From the NCBI GenBank assembly GCA_910578405.1, contig CAJTQO010000050.1:1-25502 (forward strand): a DNA stretch of 25,502 nt, in the 5' to 3' direction. Positions 14,547 through 21,669 of the stretch are shown here, piece after piece. This DNA is from an uncultured Lachnospiraceae bacterium (GTDB lineage: Bacteria > Bacillota > Clostridia > Lachnospirales > Lachnospiraceae). Under the pieces are notes generated by a model. The model was not told the origin of the DNA, searched no databases, and was given only the letters and a program-made list of their open reading frames with translations. The position numbers and the translations under genes are program-made. Within the stretch, counting starts at the first letter, position 1, and every line of letters starts with the position of its first letter.

Positions 14547-15715
14547 GAAATCCATTAGCTGAAAAGGTAGTAGACATCCGGCCTTCCGGTATCCGCAAAT
14601 TCTTTGATATTGTCAGTGAGATGGAGGATGCCATTTCCCTTGGCGTGGGTGAGCCGGATTTTGACACGCCATGGCATATTCGGGATGAAGGGATATACTC
14701 ATTGGAAAAAGGGCGTACTTTCTATACTTCCAATGCCGGACTGAAAGAATTAAAAATGGAAATATGCCATTACATAAAGAGGACGCAGGGCATAGAATAC
14801 GATTATAACCATGAGACAATTGTTACGGTGGGCGGCTCGGAAGCAATCGACATTGCACTGCGCGCTATGATTAACCCTGGGGAGGAAGTATTGATTCCAC
14901 AGCCCAGTTATGTTTCTTATGAGCCGTGCGCCATCCTGGCAAATGCAAAACCTGTTATTATAGAGCTGAAAGCGGAGAATGAATTCCGGCTTACGCCGCA
15001 GGAAGTTTTGGATGCGGTAACGGATAAGACAAAAGCGCTGATTTTGCCTTTTCCTAATAACCCGACAGGGGCTATTATGGAAAAGGGAGATTTGGAAGAA
15101 ATCGCAAAAGTGGTGATTGAGAAAGATTTATTTGTAATATCGGATGAGATATATGCGGAACTGACATATAACGGGGCGCATGTGTCCATAGCTTCTCTGC
15201 CGGGGATGCAGGAGCGGACGATACTTATTAATGGTTTTTCAAAATCCTATGCTATGACCGGATGGAGGCTTGGGTATGCATGTGGCCCAAAGATTATCAT
15301 GGAACAGATGCTGAAAATCCACCAATTTGCTATTATGTGCGCTCCCACTACCAGCCAGTATGCGGCAGTGGAGGCGCTTCGGAATGGGGAGGAAGATGTA
15401 AGACAGATGCGGGAAGCGTATAATCAAAGACGACGTTATCTGTTGTATGCGTTTCAGGAGATGGGGTTGGAATGCTTTGAACCGTTTGGGGCGTTTTATG
15501 TGTTTCCATGCATCAAAGAGTTCGGCATGACCAGTGAGGAATTTGCAGACCGTTTCCTGCGGGAAGAGAAGGTGGCAGTGGTCCCGGGGACAGCGTTTGG
15601 CGCATGTGGGGAAGGATTTGTACGCATTTCCTATGCATATTCGTTAGAGAACCTAAAGGTTGCCATTGGGAAGCTAAAGGAGTTTGTGGATAGGTTACGT
15701 AAAGAAAAAGCGTAA
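14543..15715 (+). CDS. PLP-dependent aminotransferase, class I/II
   Basis: The 390-residue enzyme is a fold-type I aminotransferase. The PLP-binding lysine is Lys234 in NGFSKSYAMTGWRLGY. Other family marks are VGEPDFDTP, TFYTSNAGLKELK, FPNNPTGA and ISDEIYAEL. Relatives transfer amino groups between aspartate/aromatic/alanine-type amino acids and 2-oxo acids; the exact substrate cannot be chosen from sequence. ATG 14543 overlaps the Lrp stop by four bases, indicating translational coupling. A perfect hairpin follows the stop, ending the unit. Confidence 0.93.
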   Translation: MRNPLAEKVVDIRPSGIRKFFDIVSEMEDAISLGVGEPDFDTPWHIRDEGIYSLEKGRTFYTSNAGLKELKMEICHYIKRTQGIEYDYNHETIVTVGGSEAIDIALRAMINPGEEVLIPQPSYVSYEPCAILANAKPVIIELKAENEFRLTPQEVLDAVTDKTKALILPFPNNPTGAIMEKGDLEEIAKVVIEKDLFVISDEIYAELTYNGAHVSIASLPGMQERTILINGFSKSYAMTGWRLGYACGPKIIMEQMLKIHQFAIMCAPTTSQYAAVEALRNGEEDVRQMREAYNQRRRYLLYAFQEMGLECFEPFGAFYVFPCIKEFGMTSEEFADRFLREEKVAVVPGTAFGACGEGFVRISYAYSLENLKVAIGKLKEFVDRLRKEKA

Positions 15716-15721
15716 GAGAGC

Positions 15722-15753
15722 CGGATGCTGCGGTGGGAAAACCGCAGCATCCG
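15722..15753. terminator. Bidirectional 13-bp hairpin between aminotransferase and SIMPL genes
   Basis: A perfect 13-bp stem (15722-15734 / 15741-15753) encloses the loop GGGAAA. It directly abuts the minus-strand stop at 15754. The T-richness downstream is modest on the + strand (TTATTGT) and weaker on the minus strand, so efficiency is uncertain. Confidence 0.7.
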
Positions 15754-16653
15754 TTATTGTATAAAGTATTCCACAGTAATGTTGACTTCAATATCCACTT
15801 CACCAGGCATAATGTTTAGGCTTTCATCCTCTGCCATTTGTTTGATAGCTCCATAACTGCGCATTTGGGAAGATAAAGCATAGTCGGTATAACGGGCTTC
15901 CCCATAGTTGCTGTTTTCACATATCCCTGCGATGCCGCCCAGAGTGCATCCGCCAGCCTGGGCCAGAACGCCTGCTTTGTTTTTGGCGGATTCCATAGCC
16001 AGCGTTAAGGCATTGGCATAGCCTTCGTCATATTTGCTGGACTGGTAGGTAATGGACTGGATGTTGTTGATTCCGGCTTTTACCGATTCTGACAGGATAT
16101 TTCCCAAGCCGTCAATGGGTAAATCCGAAACGGTCAAGGTAGCGGTGGCTTCATATCCGGTGATCCGTTGGGTATTGTTACTGTAATTATAGACAGGCTG
16201 CATGTAATAGTTGGAGGTTTGGATGGAAGTTTCCGCAATGCCAAGGCTTTTCAAAAGGTCAATGACTTGGTTGACATCCTCCGTGTTTTTCTGCTGGCAT
16301 GCGGCAGCGTCTTTTGCCTCGGTGCGGACGGCATAAACGACTTCAGCAATATCTGGAATAACGGTAACTTTTTCACTGCTGTTTACAGTAATGGTATGTT
16401 TACTGTTGCCCAGTGAGCTGACTGTAAAAACGGGTGCAGCGTTTGCAGCTGCGTCAGAAGAACTGTTCTTTGCGGCAGCAGAGTCAGCCAGGACGTTGGC
16501 GGATTCTTCGGGCTGCGCGGCAGCGGAGGAAGCAGAGGACGCTGCGTCTCCACATCCGGTGAATAGATACGCTGCCATAGAGATGGATAAAATAAATCTA
16601 AGCGGAGGCTTTTTAAATGACATATCCTTTTTCTTAATCTTCTTCTTATTCAT
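15754..16653 (-). CDS. SIMPL-domain (DUF541) lipoprotein
   Basis: The 299-residue product has a lysine-rich start, a hydrophobic signal and a lipobox ending at Cys34 (YLFTGC). A low-complexity Ala/Ser linker follows, then a SIMPL/DUF541 domain (about residues 85-299; KVTVIPDIAEVVYAVRTEA, CQQKNTEDVNQVIDLLKSLG, ALTLAMESAKNKAGVLAQAG). Proteins of this family are exported, usually form oligomers, and have poorly understood roles, some linked to stress. AGGAAAAG precedes the ATG at 16653. It converges on the aminotransferase through a shared hairpin. It is predicted to be attached to the outer face of the cytoplasmic membrane. Confidence 0.88.
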   Translation of the reverse strand: MNKKKIKKKDMSFKKPPLRFILSISMAAYLFTGCGDAASSASSAAAQPEESANVLADSAAAKNSSSDAAANAAPVFTVSSLGNSKHTITVNSSEKVTVIPDIAEVVYAVRTEAKDAAACQQKNTEDVNQVIDLLKSLGIAETSIQTSNYYMQPVYNYSNNTQRITGYEATATLTVSDLPIDGLGNILSESVKAGINNIQSITYQSSKYDEGYANALTLAMESAKNKAGVLAQAGGCTLGGIAGICENSNYGEARYTDYALSSQMRSYGAIKQMAEDESLNIMPGEVDIEVNITVEYFIQ

Positions 16654-16752
16654 GGCTTTTCCTTTCTTGTCTTATATCATATTTTGTAGTATGGTATTTT
16701 GGGATTATTTTCCGTCGCAGGTCAGATTAGACGATTGGTTTGTATGCTCCAG

Positions 16753-16791
16753 TATACAGGGAAAAAATAGAAAAATACAGTAGTCTGTATA
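16753..16791. promoter_or_regulatory. Candidate operator: TATACAG half-sites
   Basis: TATACAG (16753-16759), then ATACAG (16775-16780) and CTGTAT (16785-16790) as an inverted pair with a 4-bp spacer, lie in the intergenic region between the divergent SIMPL and trmL genes. The regulator is unknown. Confidence 0.35.
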
Positions 16792-16849
16792 TTATTTTAA
16801 AGAAAATTAAGATAAATGGAATATTCTTAAAGGATATGGAAGTAAAGGG

Positions 16850-16878
16850 TTGTCAATAAATGTATCAGGGGGTAAACT
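16850..16878 (+). promoter_or_regulatory. Probable trmL promoter
   Basis: TTGTCA (16850-16855), a 17-bp spacer and TAAACT (16873-16878) give a usable sigma-A promoter ~48 bp ahead of ATG 16926. The -10 matches four of six consensus bases. Between the SIMPL gene and here only the half-sites described separately are seen. Confidence 0.45.
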
Positions 16879-16925
16879 ATTAATAATATAGTTTGGAAAA
16901 GAGTGTTTGGTAAGGAGGCCAGCAG

Positions 16926-17420
16926 ATGCATATTGTATTACATCAGCCCGAGATCCCGGCAAATACGGGGAATATAGGACGGACATGTGTAGCCGTGGGT
17001 GCAGCGCTGCATTTGATTGAACCGTTGGGATTTCGGCTCAATGAAAAGGAAATCAAACGTTCAGGGATGGATTATTGGGAGAGCCTGGATGTAAGACGTT
17101 ATATAAATTTCAAAGAATTCCTGGAAAAAAACCCCAAAGCCAGAATCTGGATGGCAACGACAAAAGCGAAACATATATATTCGGATGTGGCGTTTGGTGA
17201 GGATGATTATATTATGTTCGGAAAAGAAAGCGCAGGGATACCGGAAGAGATATTGGTGGAATACGAGGAAACCTGCATCCGCATACCAATGTTGGACAAA
17301 ATCCGCTCACTCAACCTGTCAAATGCAGTGGCAGTGGTTTTATATGAGGCAATGCGGCAGAATAATTTTGGAAACATGCAATTGCAAGGAAATTTACACA
17401 GACTGCAGTGGAAGGAATAA
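16926..17420 (+). CDS. trmL: tRNA (cytidine/uridine-34-2'-O)-methyltransferase
   Basis: The 164-residue SPOUT-class methyltransferase methylates the wobble base of tRNA-Leu, using S-adenosylmethionine and a trefoil-knot fold. The signature segments are present: HQPEIPANTGNIGRTCVAVG at the start, LIEPLGFRLNEKEIKRSGMDYW, FGKESAGIP and RIPMLDKIRSLNLSNAVAVV. Length matches YibK/TrmL. AAGGAGG (16914-16920) precedes ATG 16926 by 5 nt. It stands as its own short unit, followed by the XRE gene at 17485. Confidence 0.95.
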   Translation: MHIVLHQPEIPANTGNIGRTCVAVGAALHLIEPLGFRLNEKEIKRSGMDYWESLDVRRYINFKEFLEKNPKARIWMATTKAKHIYSDVAFGEDDYIMFGKESAGIPEEILVEYEETCIRIPMLDKIRSLNLSNAVAVVLYEAMRQNNFGNMQLQGNLHRLQWKE

Positions 17421-17429
17421 ACTGGCGGC

Positions 17430-17461
17430 GGATTGGGCAGTTGCTGGATTGGGTAGTTGCG
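17430..17461 (+). repeat. 16-bp imperfect tandem duplication
   Basis: GGATTGGGCAGTTGCT is followed directly by GGATTGGGTAGTTGCG, 14 of 16 bases alike, in the gap between trmL and the XRE gene. It looks like a slippage duplication; no function is evident. Confidence 0.8.
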
Positions 17462-17484
17462 GAACTGGAATAGGAGGAACAAAG

Positions 17485-17763
17485 ATGGATTATATTTATC
17501 AGGAGGAAGCAAAGGTGGCAATAGAGACGAAGGGGAAATGCGCCTGCAACAGGCTGGTAGATGAAATGGTAGCGCTACGCAAGCAGAAGCGTATGACGCA
17601 GCAGGACATTGCCAATGCCACCGGAATGAAGAGGGCAAATGTGGCCAGGGTGGAAGGGAAGAAGTTTACGCCCACGATTGATGTGCTGATGCGGTATGCG
17701 GAGTGCCTTGGAATGGAAGTGGAATTGAGCCTTGTAGAGAAAAAGGAGGATATAGGGCCGTAG
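17485..17763 (+). CDS. Small XRE-family HTH protein
   Basis: The 92-residue protein has a helix-turn-helix at about residues 28-75 (DEMVALRKQKRMTQQDIANA then MKRANVARVEGKKFTPTIDV). The size and the LGMEVELSLVEKKED ending resemble HigA-like antitoxins and single-domain repressors, but no toxin gene is adjacent. AGGAGG (17472-17477) precedes ATG 17485 by 7 nt. A much longer open frame from 17185 lies in a shadow of trmL and is not used. It may be co-transcribed with trmL. The target is unknown. Confidence 0.88.
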   Translation: MDYIYQEEAKVAIETKGKCACNRLVDEMVALRKQKRMTQQDIANATGMKRANVARVEGKKFTPTIDVLMRYAECLGMEVELSLVEKKEDIGP

Positions 17764-17847
17764 GGAATTAATGTATATGAAATTTTTCTTTTCTGTCTTG
17801 TAACGAATTGCTGTTTGCCTGCACTTATCTTATAAGGAGGTGAAAAA

Positions 17848-18351
17848 GTGGATAAGCAGAAGATTACGAAAATGTATGAGGAGAACGTGAAGGCGGTCTA
17901 CAAATACTTATTCTGCTTAACCCATAGTGCAGATTTGGCGGAGGAATTGACGCAGGAAACTTTTTATCAGGCGATGAAAGGGATTGACGGGTTCCGTGGT
18001 GAATGCAAAGTGTCGGTCTGGCTGTGCCAGATAGGGAAAAGGTTATGGTACAAAGAACTGGAACGGCGCAAACGCCAGGAAGAGCCTTTGTCTGAAGTGG
18101 AAGAGGGACTTCCGGCTTTTGGCCATATAGAGAATGACTACTTGCTGAAGGTGGAGAAGGTGGAAGTGTTTCGGATGCTGCACCGGCTTGACGAAGCGGT
18201 AAGGGAAGTTATGTATTTGAGGCTGGCCGGAGAACTAAGCTTTGCGGAAATCGGAAGCATTATGGGAAAAACAGAAAATTGGGCAAGGGTCACTTTTTAC
18301 AGAGGCAAACAGAGATTAATGAAAGGGAGAGAAGAATGGAACAACGGTTAG
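17848..18351 (+). CDS. ECF-type RNA polymerase sigma factor
   Basis: The 167-residue protein has sigma region 2 (residues ~10-60; SADLAEELTQETFYQAM then GIDGFRGECKVSVWLCQIGK) and region 4 (about 110-155; LDEAVREVMYLRLAGELSFAEIG and WARVTFYRGKQRLMKG). Region 3 is absent, as in ECF sigmas. The start is GTG 17848 with AAGGAGGTG 6 nt upstream. The next gene encodes a zinc anti-sigma, overlapping by 16 bp, so it is kept inactive until an envelope signal is sensed. A TGTAAC motif at 17799-17804 is compatible with self-activation, though the -10 is unclear. The regulon is unknown. Confidence 0.94.
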   Translation: MDKQKITKMYEENVKAVYKYLFCLTHSADLAEELTQETFYQAMKGIDGFRGECKVSVWLCQIGKRLWYKELERRKRQEEPLSEVEEGLPAFGHIENDYLLKVEKVEVFRMLHRLDEAVREVMYLRLAGELSFAEIGSIMGKTENWARVTFYRGKQRLMKGREEWNNG

Positions 18352-19112
18352 TATGTGATACGGTGCGGGATTTATTGCCTATGTATATTGACCATATGAC
18401 CAGTGATGCGTCAAATGAGTCAATTGAGGAACATATTGGCGGATGCAGAGAGTGTGAAATGGTATTGAAACAGATGCAGGAGCCGGTTTTTGTGGAGCCT
18501 GCGCCAGAGGTGGAGGATTTTAAAAAATTCCTGAAAAAGTCCAGGATGGGTTTGTTTTATTGGGTGATGGGAGCAGCGGCTGTGATTGCCATTGTAACAT
18601 GCTTTATCGTAAACTTGGCGGTTGAAGGAAGGCTGTCCTGGTTTTATATTGTGATAGTCAGTATAGTGACAGGATATTTGCCTGTCTATCTTGTAATCAG
18701 CGGACAGAAGCATAGGGTATTGAAGATGCTGGCCTGCCTGAATCTATGTGTCTTTTTCTTAATCGGAGTGATACAACTGACGCTGTACTATGAGATGGGA
18801 ATTGGCGACATATGGTTTTGGAAGTACGGGGCGCCGATTGCCGCCCTTTGGTCAGTGATTCTCTGGTTTACTGTATTGGTGCGGGTAAAGTTTCATGCAA
18901 CTCTTTTAACTTCATTTGTTGTATTTCTCTGGTTGGCGGTGGCTGGAAATTTTCTGACCAATATGTTATGTGGACACTATACAGGGGTTGGAGATTATAT
19001 GACGCACTTTTTAACGGATGGTTTTGGGAATGTGGCGACAGCAGTGGCATTTTTGCTTCTGGATTTTATAGTTTATTGCAAAAAGAAGGGAAAAGTGGAA
19101 CGTGGAGAATAG
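18336..19112 (+). CDS. Anti-sigma factor with zinc-binding domain and six membrane helices
   Basis: The 258-residue protein begins with a zinc-binding anti-sigma (ZAS) motif: Cys7, then H-x3-C-x2-C (His33, Cys37, Cys40). About six hydrophobic helices follow between residues ~70 and 250. Known ZAS proteins bind the ECF sigma at the cytosolic side and release it on stimulus. Here the membrane part is much larger than the usual single helix and resembles a small channel-like or sensor module, so it may sense directly in the membrane. ATG 18336 follows AAGGGAGAG and lies inside the sigma gene's 3' end. Its own end overlaps the next gene by 11 bp. Confidence 0.88.
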   Translation: MEQRLVCDTVRDLLPMYIDHMTSDASNESIEEHIGGCRECEMVLKQMQEPVFVEPAPEVEDFKKFLKKSRMGLFYWVMGAAAVIAIVTCFIVNLAVEGRLSWFYIVIVSIVTGYLPVYLVISGQKHRVLKMLACLNLCVFFLIGVIQLTLYYEMGIGDIWFWKYGAPIAALWSVILWFTVLVRVKFHATLLTSFVVFLWLAVAGNFLTNMLCGHYTGVGDYMTHFLTDGFGNVATAVAFLLLDFIVYCKKKGKVERGE

Positions 19113-19293
19113 TTATTTTACGGAAGCGTTGTCGAATTTTACGAAAGATTTTGCTTATGGCGGGGCAATCCGTCATTTGGTGGATAAAGGATATACGGCA
19201 GACCGTATTATCAGGGAATTCCACTATCCATTGTCAAGGGAAAGCATAGAGAAAATGGTGGCGGATTACCAAAAGGGTAAAAAGGACAGATAA
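19102..19293 (+). CDS. 63-aa hypothetical protein coupled to the sigma/anti-sigma genes
   Basis: The product is small, soluble and charged (YGGAIRHLVDKGYTADRIIR and SIEKMVADYQKGKKDR), with two or three helices predicted by eye and no membrane segment. The start is GTG 19102, inside the end of the anti-sigma gene; a weak purine-rich GAAGGG stretch precedes it. The VDKGYTADRII segment resembles a short helical HTH-like turn, but the family is not recognised. Overlap on both sides of the anti-sigma gene makes a three-gene unit likely, so a role in the same signalling circuit is inferred. Confidence 0.7.
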   Translation: MENSYFTEALSNFTKDFAYGGAIRHLVDKGYTADRIIREFHYPLSRESIEKMVADYQKGKKDR

Positions 19294-19315
19294 GGATAGA
19301 AACAGGACGGGAAAA

Positions 19316-19422
19316 GGGCTGCTGCAATAAGGGATATTGATATGCTTCCTTCTAGGTAGACAAGTGAAATTATAAAAACTTGTTACTTAGGAGGGAGCAG
19401 TTCAGCCTTACTGCGGCAGCCC
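19316..19422. repeat. 107-nt nested inverted repeat; probable bidirectional terminator or small MITE-like element
   Basis: Outer arms 19316-19330 and 19408-19422 pair in 14 of 15 positions. Inner arms 19343-19365 and 19378-19399 pair over 22 positions with one bulge and a few G-U pairs, around a 12-nt AT-rich loop (19366-19377). The two stems are separated by an internal loop of 12 and 8 nt. The element fills the gap between convergent transcription units (63-aa gene on +, sensor kinase on -). No run of T follows either side, so ordinary intrinsic termination is not fully supported. It could be a mobile repeat or a structured RNA. Confidence 0.75.
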
Positions 19423-19435
19423 AATTATATGCATT

Positions 19436-20860
19436 TCAGTCATCTTCTTCATCTGAGGATTTTTCCAATGAAAAAATAAATTCCGAGCCAACCCCTTCCG
19501 TACTGATGACATTAATATGTTCCCCGTGGGCATGGATGATTTCTTTTGTAATGGACAGTCCAAGCCCGGTTCCTTTTTTGTCTTTTCCCCTGGAAGCGTC
19601 GGACTTATAAAAACGGTCCCAGACAAATTTCAAGTCATCTTTCGGGATGCCAATTCCGCTGTCTTTGACGGAAACGTGGATTTTATTGTTTTTTTCATTT
19701 GTTTCCATTTTGATGACAGAGTCATTATGGCTGAATTTAATGGCATTGTCTAACAGGTTATAACATACTTGCTGTATTTTATCCATATCCGCATTGACAT
19801 ACATAACATCATCGGTCAGGATAAGTTCAATGGCAATGGCCTTCTGGCGGCAGGTGCCTTCAAAGGAAGCGGCGGTGTTGCGGATGACTTGATTCAGGTC
19901 AAAATCCGACCGGTTTAGCAGCATTCCTTTGGTGTTTAGATTGTTCAGCGTCAGCAGGCTGTTAGTCAGTTTCGTGAGACGTTCCGTTTCATTTAATACG
20001 ATTTTCAAATATTTTTCATACATCTCCACCGGAATGGTGCCGTCCAGCATAGCTTCCAGATAGCCTTTGATGGAAGTCATCGGGGAACGGAAATCATGGG
20101 AGACATTTGCCACAAATTTTTTCTGGTCATCTTCCGAACGGGCAATTTCGCTTGCCATGTAGGAAAGAGTGGCGGCAAGATAGCCGATTTCGTCTTCGCT
20201 GTCTACCTGGAATTCATAGTGCATATTGCCGCTGGCGTATTGTTCCGTAGCTTCTGTTATCTTGCGCAGAGGCAAATAAACCATTTCCGTGAAGAAAATT
20301 AAAATAATCAGAGAAAGCAGGAACAGGATAACTAACAGGATGTAGGAAATGTTCAATAAGTTGTCACTGGATGCCTGGATAGCTTGCATTGGGGTGTGGA
20401 TGACCACATAACCTTTTACTTTATATCTGGAGGCAATGGGGGCAAATACGCTCAGCATAGGTTCCTTAAAGGCGTCAAAAAAAGTTCCGGTAGTATAAAA
20501 AGATTCCGCGGTAATGGTAGGGTCAAAGTCTTCAATGACGATTTCATTTTGCACGTCTACCGGGGCTGAGGAATTTAATACCATACGGCCGGACGGATTG
20601 ATAATCCATATAGTGGCTGAAAGGTAGGTGTCCAATGCATCCAGTTGTTTCTTAACCGCATCCAGGGAAGTTTCACTGTTGTACAGGTCGGAAGCGTAGG
20701 TAGTGGCAATGAGTGTCGCTTCTTTGTACAGAGAGTCTGCTTTTTCACGTTTTAACTGTTCCATCGTCATGCTGGATACAAAGGTTGCTACAACCACAAA
20801 ACCGAAGAAACCAAAAATAAGATATCCAAGCAGGATTTTCAAATAAAGGGTTTTTCTCAT
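19436..20860 (-). CDS. Sensor histidine kinase
   Basis: The 474-residue membrane kinase is the last gene of the minus-strand block, 12 nt after the response regulator. It has an N-terminal helix (residues ~8-30), an extracellular sensing domain (about 35-165), a second helix (about 172-195) and a HAMP linker (PLRKITEATEQYASG). The H-box carries His255 (NVSHDFRSPMTS) and the ATPase domain has NLLDNAIKFS, DSGIGIP and GTGLGLSI. It should autophosphorylate His255 and pass phosphate to Asp55 of the neighbouring regulator. The C-terminus is short and acidic (KSSDEEDD). The signal is unknown. Confidence 0.95.
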   Translation of the reverse strand: MRKTLYLKILLGYLIFGFFGFVVVATFVSSMTMEQLKREKADSLYKEATLIATTYASDLYNSETSLDAVKKQLDALDTYLSATIWIINPSGRMVLNSSAPVDVQNEIVIEDFDPTITAESFYTTGTFFDAFKEPMLSVFAPIASRYKVKGYVVIHTPMQAIQASSDNLLNISYILLVILFLLSLIILIFFTEMVYLPLRKITEATEQYASGNMHYEFQVDSEDEIGYLAATLSYMASEIARSEDDQKKFVANVSHDFRSPMTSIKGYLEAMLDGTIPVEMYEKYLKIVLNETERLTKLTNSLLTLNNLNTKGMLLNRSDFDLNQVIRNTAASFEGTCRQKAIAIELILTDDVMYVNADMDKIQQVCYNLLDNAIKFSHNDSVIKMETNEKNNKIHVSVKDSGIGIPKDDLKFVWDRFYKSDASRGKDKKGTGLGLSITKEIIHAHGEHINVISTEGVGSEFIFSLEKSSDEEDD

Positions 20861-20872
20861 TGGAAGCCCCCT

Positions 20873-21637
20873 TTATCCGGCTGGGAAGGAAGGTTGGGAA
20901 GGAAAGGGCTTTTGGGATCCATAAGGGGCCTGGGCCACTTCAAATTTATATCCAACGCCCCAGACCGTAGTAATGCGCCAGTTGGTGAGGTGGTTTTCGT
21001 CTTCCAGTTTTTCACGGATTCGTTTGATATGTACGTCTACAGTGCGTGTGTCTCCTATATATTCGTAGCCCCATATTTGGTCAAGAAGCTGCTCTCTGGT
21101 AAATACCTGGTTCGGAGAGGAAGCGAGGAAATAGAGAAGTTCCAGTTCTTTCGGCGGCATATCCACGGTTTCCCCACGGTAGGTTACAGAGTAATTGGTA
21201 CGGTTAATGACAAGGCCGGGATATTCCACGCTTTTGATATCGGAAGCCTGGGGAGCTGGCGGGGCCGGTTTGTAACGGCGCAGCACCGCTTTGACTCTGG
21301 CAACCAGTTCTTTGGAATCAAAAGGTTTTTCCATGTAGTCGTCAGCGCCTAGTTCCAGCCCTAACACTTTATCAAAAATTTCACCTTTGGCGGAAAGCAT
21401 GATAATAGGAGTGGGAGATTTAGCCCGGACTTCCCGGCAGACCTGGTAGCCGTCTATGCCGGGGAGCATTAAATCCAGCAGGATAAGGTTAGGGTTGTAG
21501 GAATCTGCAGCAGTGAGGGCAGATTCCCCATCATTTACAATCATTGTTTCAAAACATTCTTTGGTAAGATACAGGGCAATCAGCTCCGCAATGTTGTTAT
21601 CATCATCCACAATTAAAATTTTTTGCTTGTTTACCAT
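20873..21637 (-). CDS. OmpR/PhoB-family response regulator
   Basis: The 254-residue protein has a receiver domain (acidic cluster DDD 11-13, phospho-acceptor Asp55 in LLDLMLPG, conserved Lys in YMEKPF) and a winged-helix DNA-binding domain (about 145-240; PPKELELLYFLASSPNQVF, TRTVDVHIKRIREKLED, VWGVGYKFEV). ATG 21637 is preferred over 21658 because AAAGGAGG lies just before it. It lies 32 nt after the mutS2 stop and 12 nt before the kinase, so all three may be one transcript. Proteins of this type bind direct repeats at 10-11 bp spacing. A short proline/serine tail follows the winged helix. Confidence 0.95.
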   Translation of the reverse strand: MVNKQKILIVDDDNNIAELIALYLTKECFETMIVNDGESALTAADSYNPNLILLDLMLPGIDGYQVCREVRAKSPTPIIMLSAKGEIFDKVLGLELGADDYMEKPFDSKELVARVKAVLRRYKPAPPAPQASDIKSVEYPGLVINRTNYSVTYRGETVDMPPKELELLYFLASSPNQVFTREQLLDQIWGYEYIGDTRTVDVHIKRIREKLEDENHLTNWRITTVWGVGYKFEVAQAPYGSQKPFPSQPSFPAG

Positions 21638-21669
21638 GTTTCCTCCTTTCCATTCCATAAAACGTCTTT

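Noticed and set aside
17185..17484. Long N-terminal extension of the XRE gene
   Set aside because: It lies over trmL in another frame, shows no natural protein pattern, and the strong RBS is before ATG 17485.
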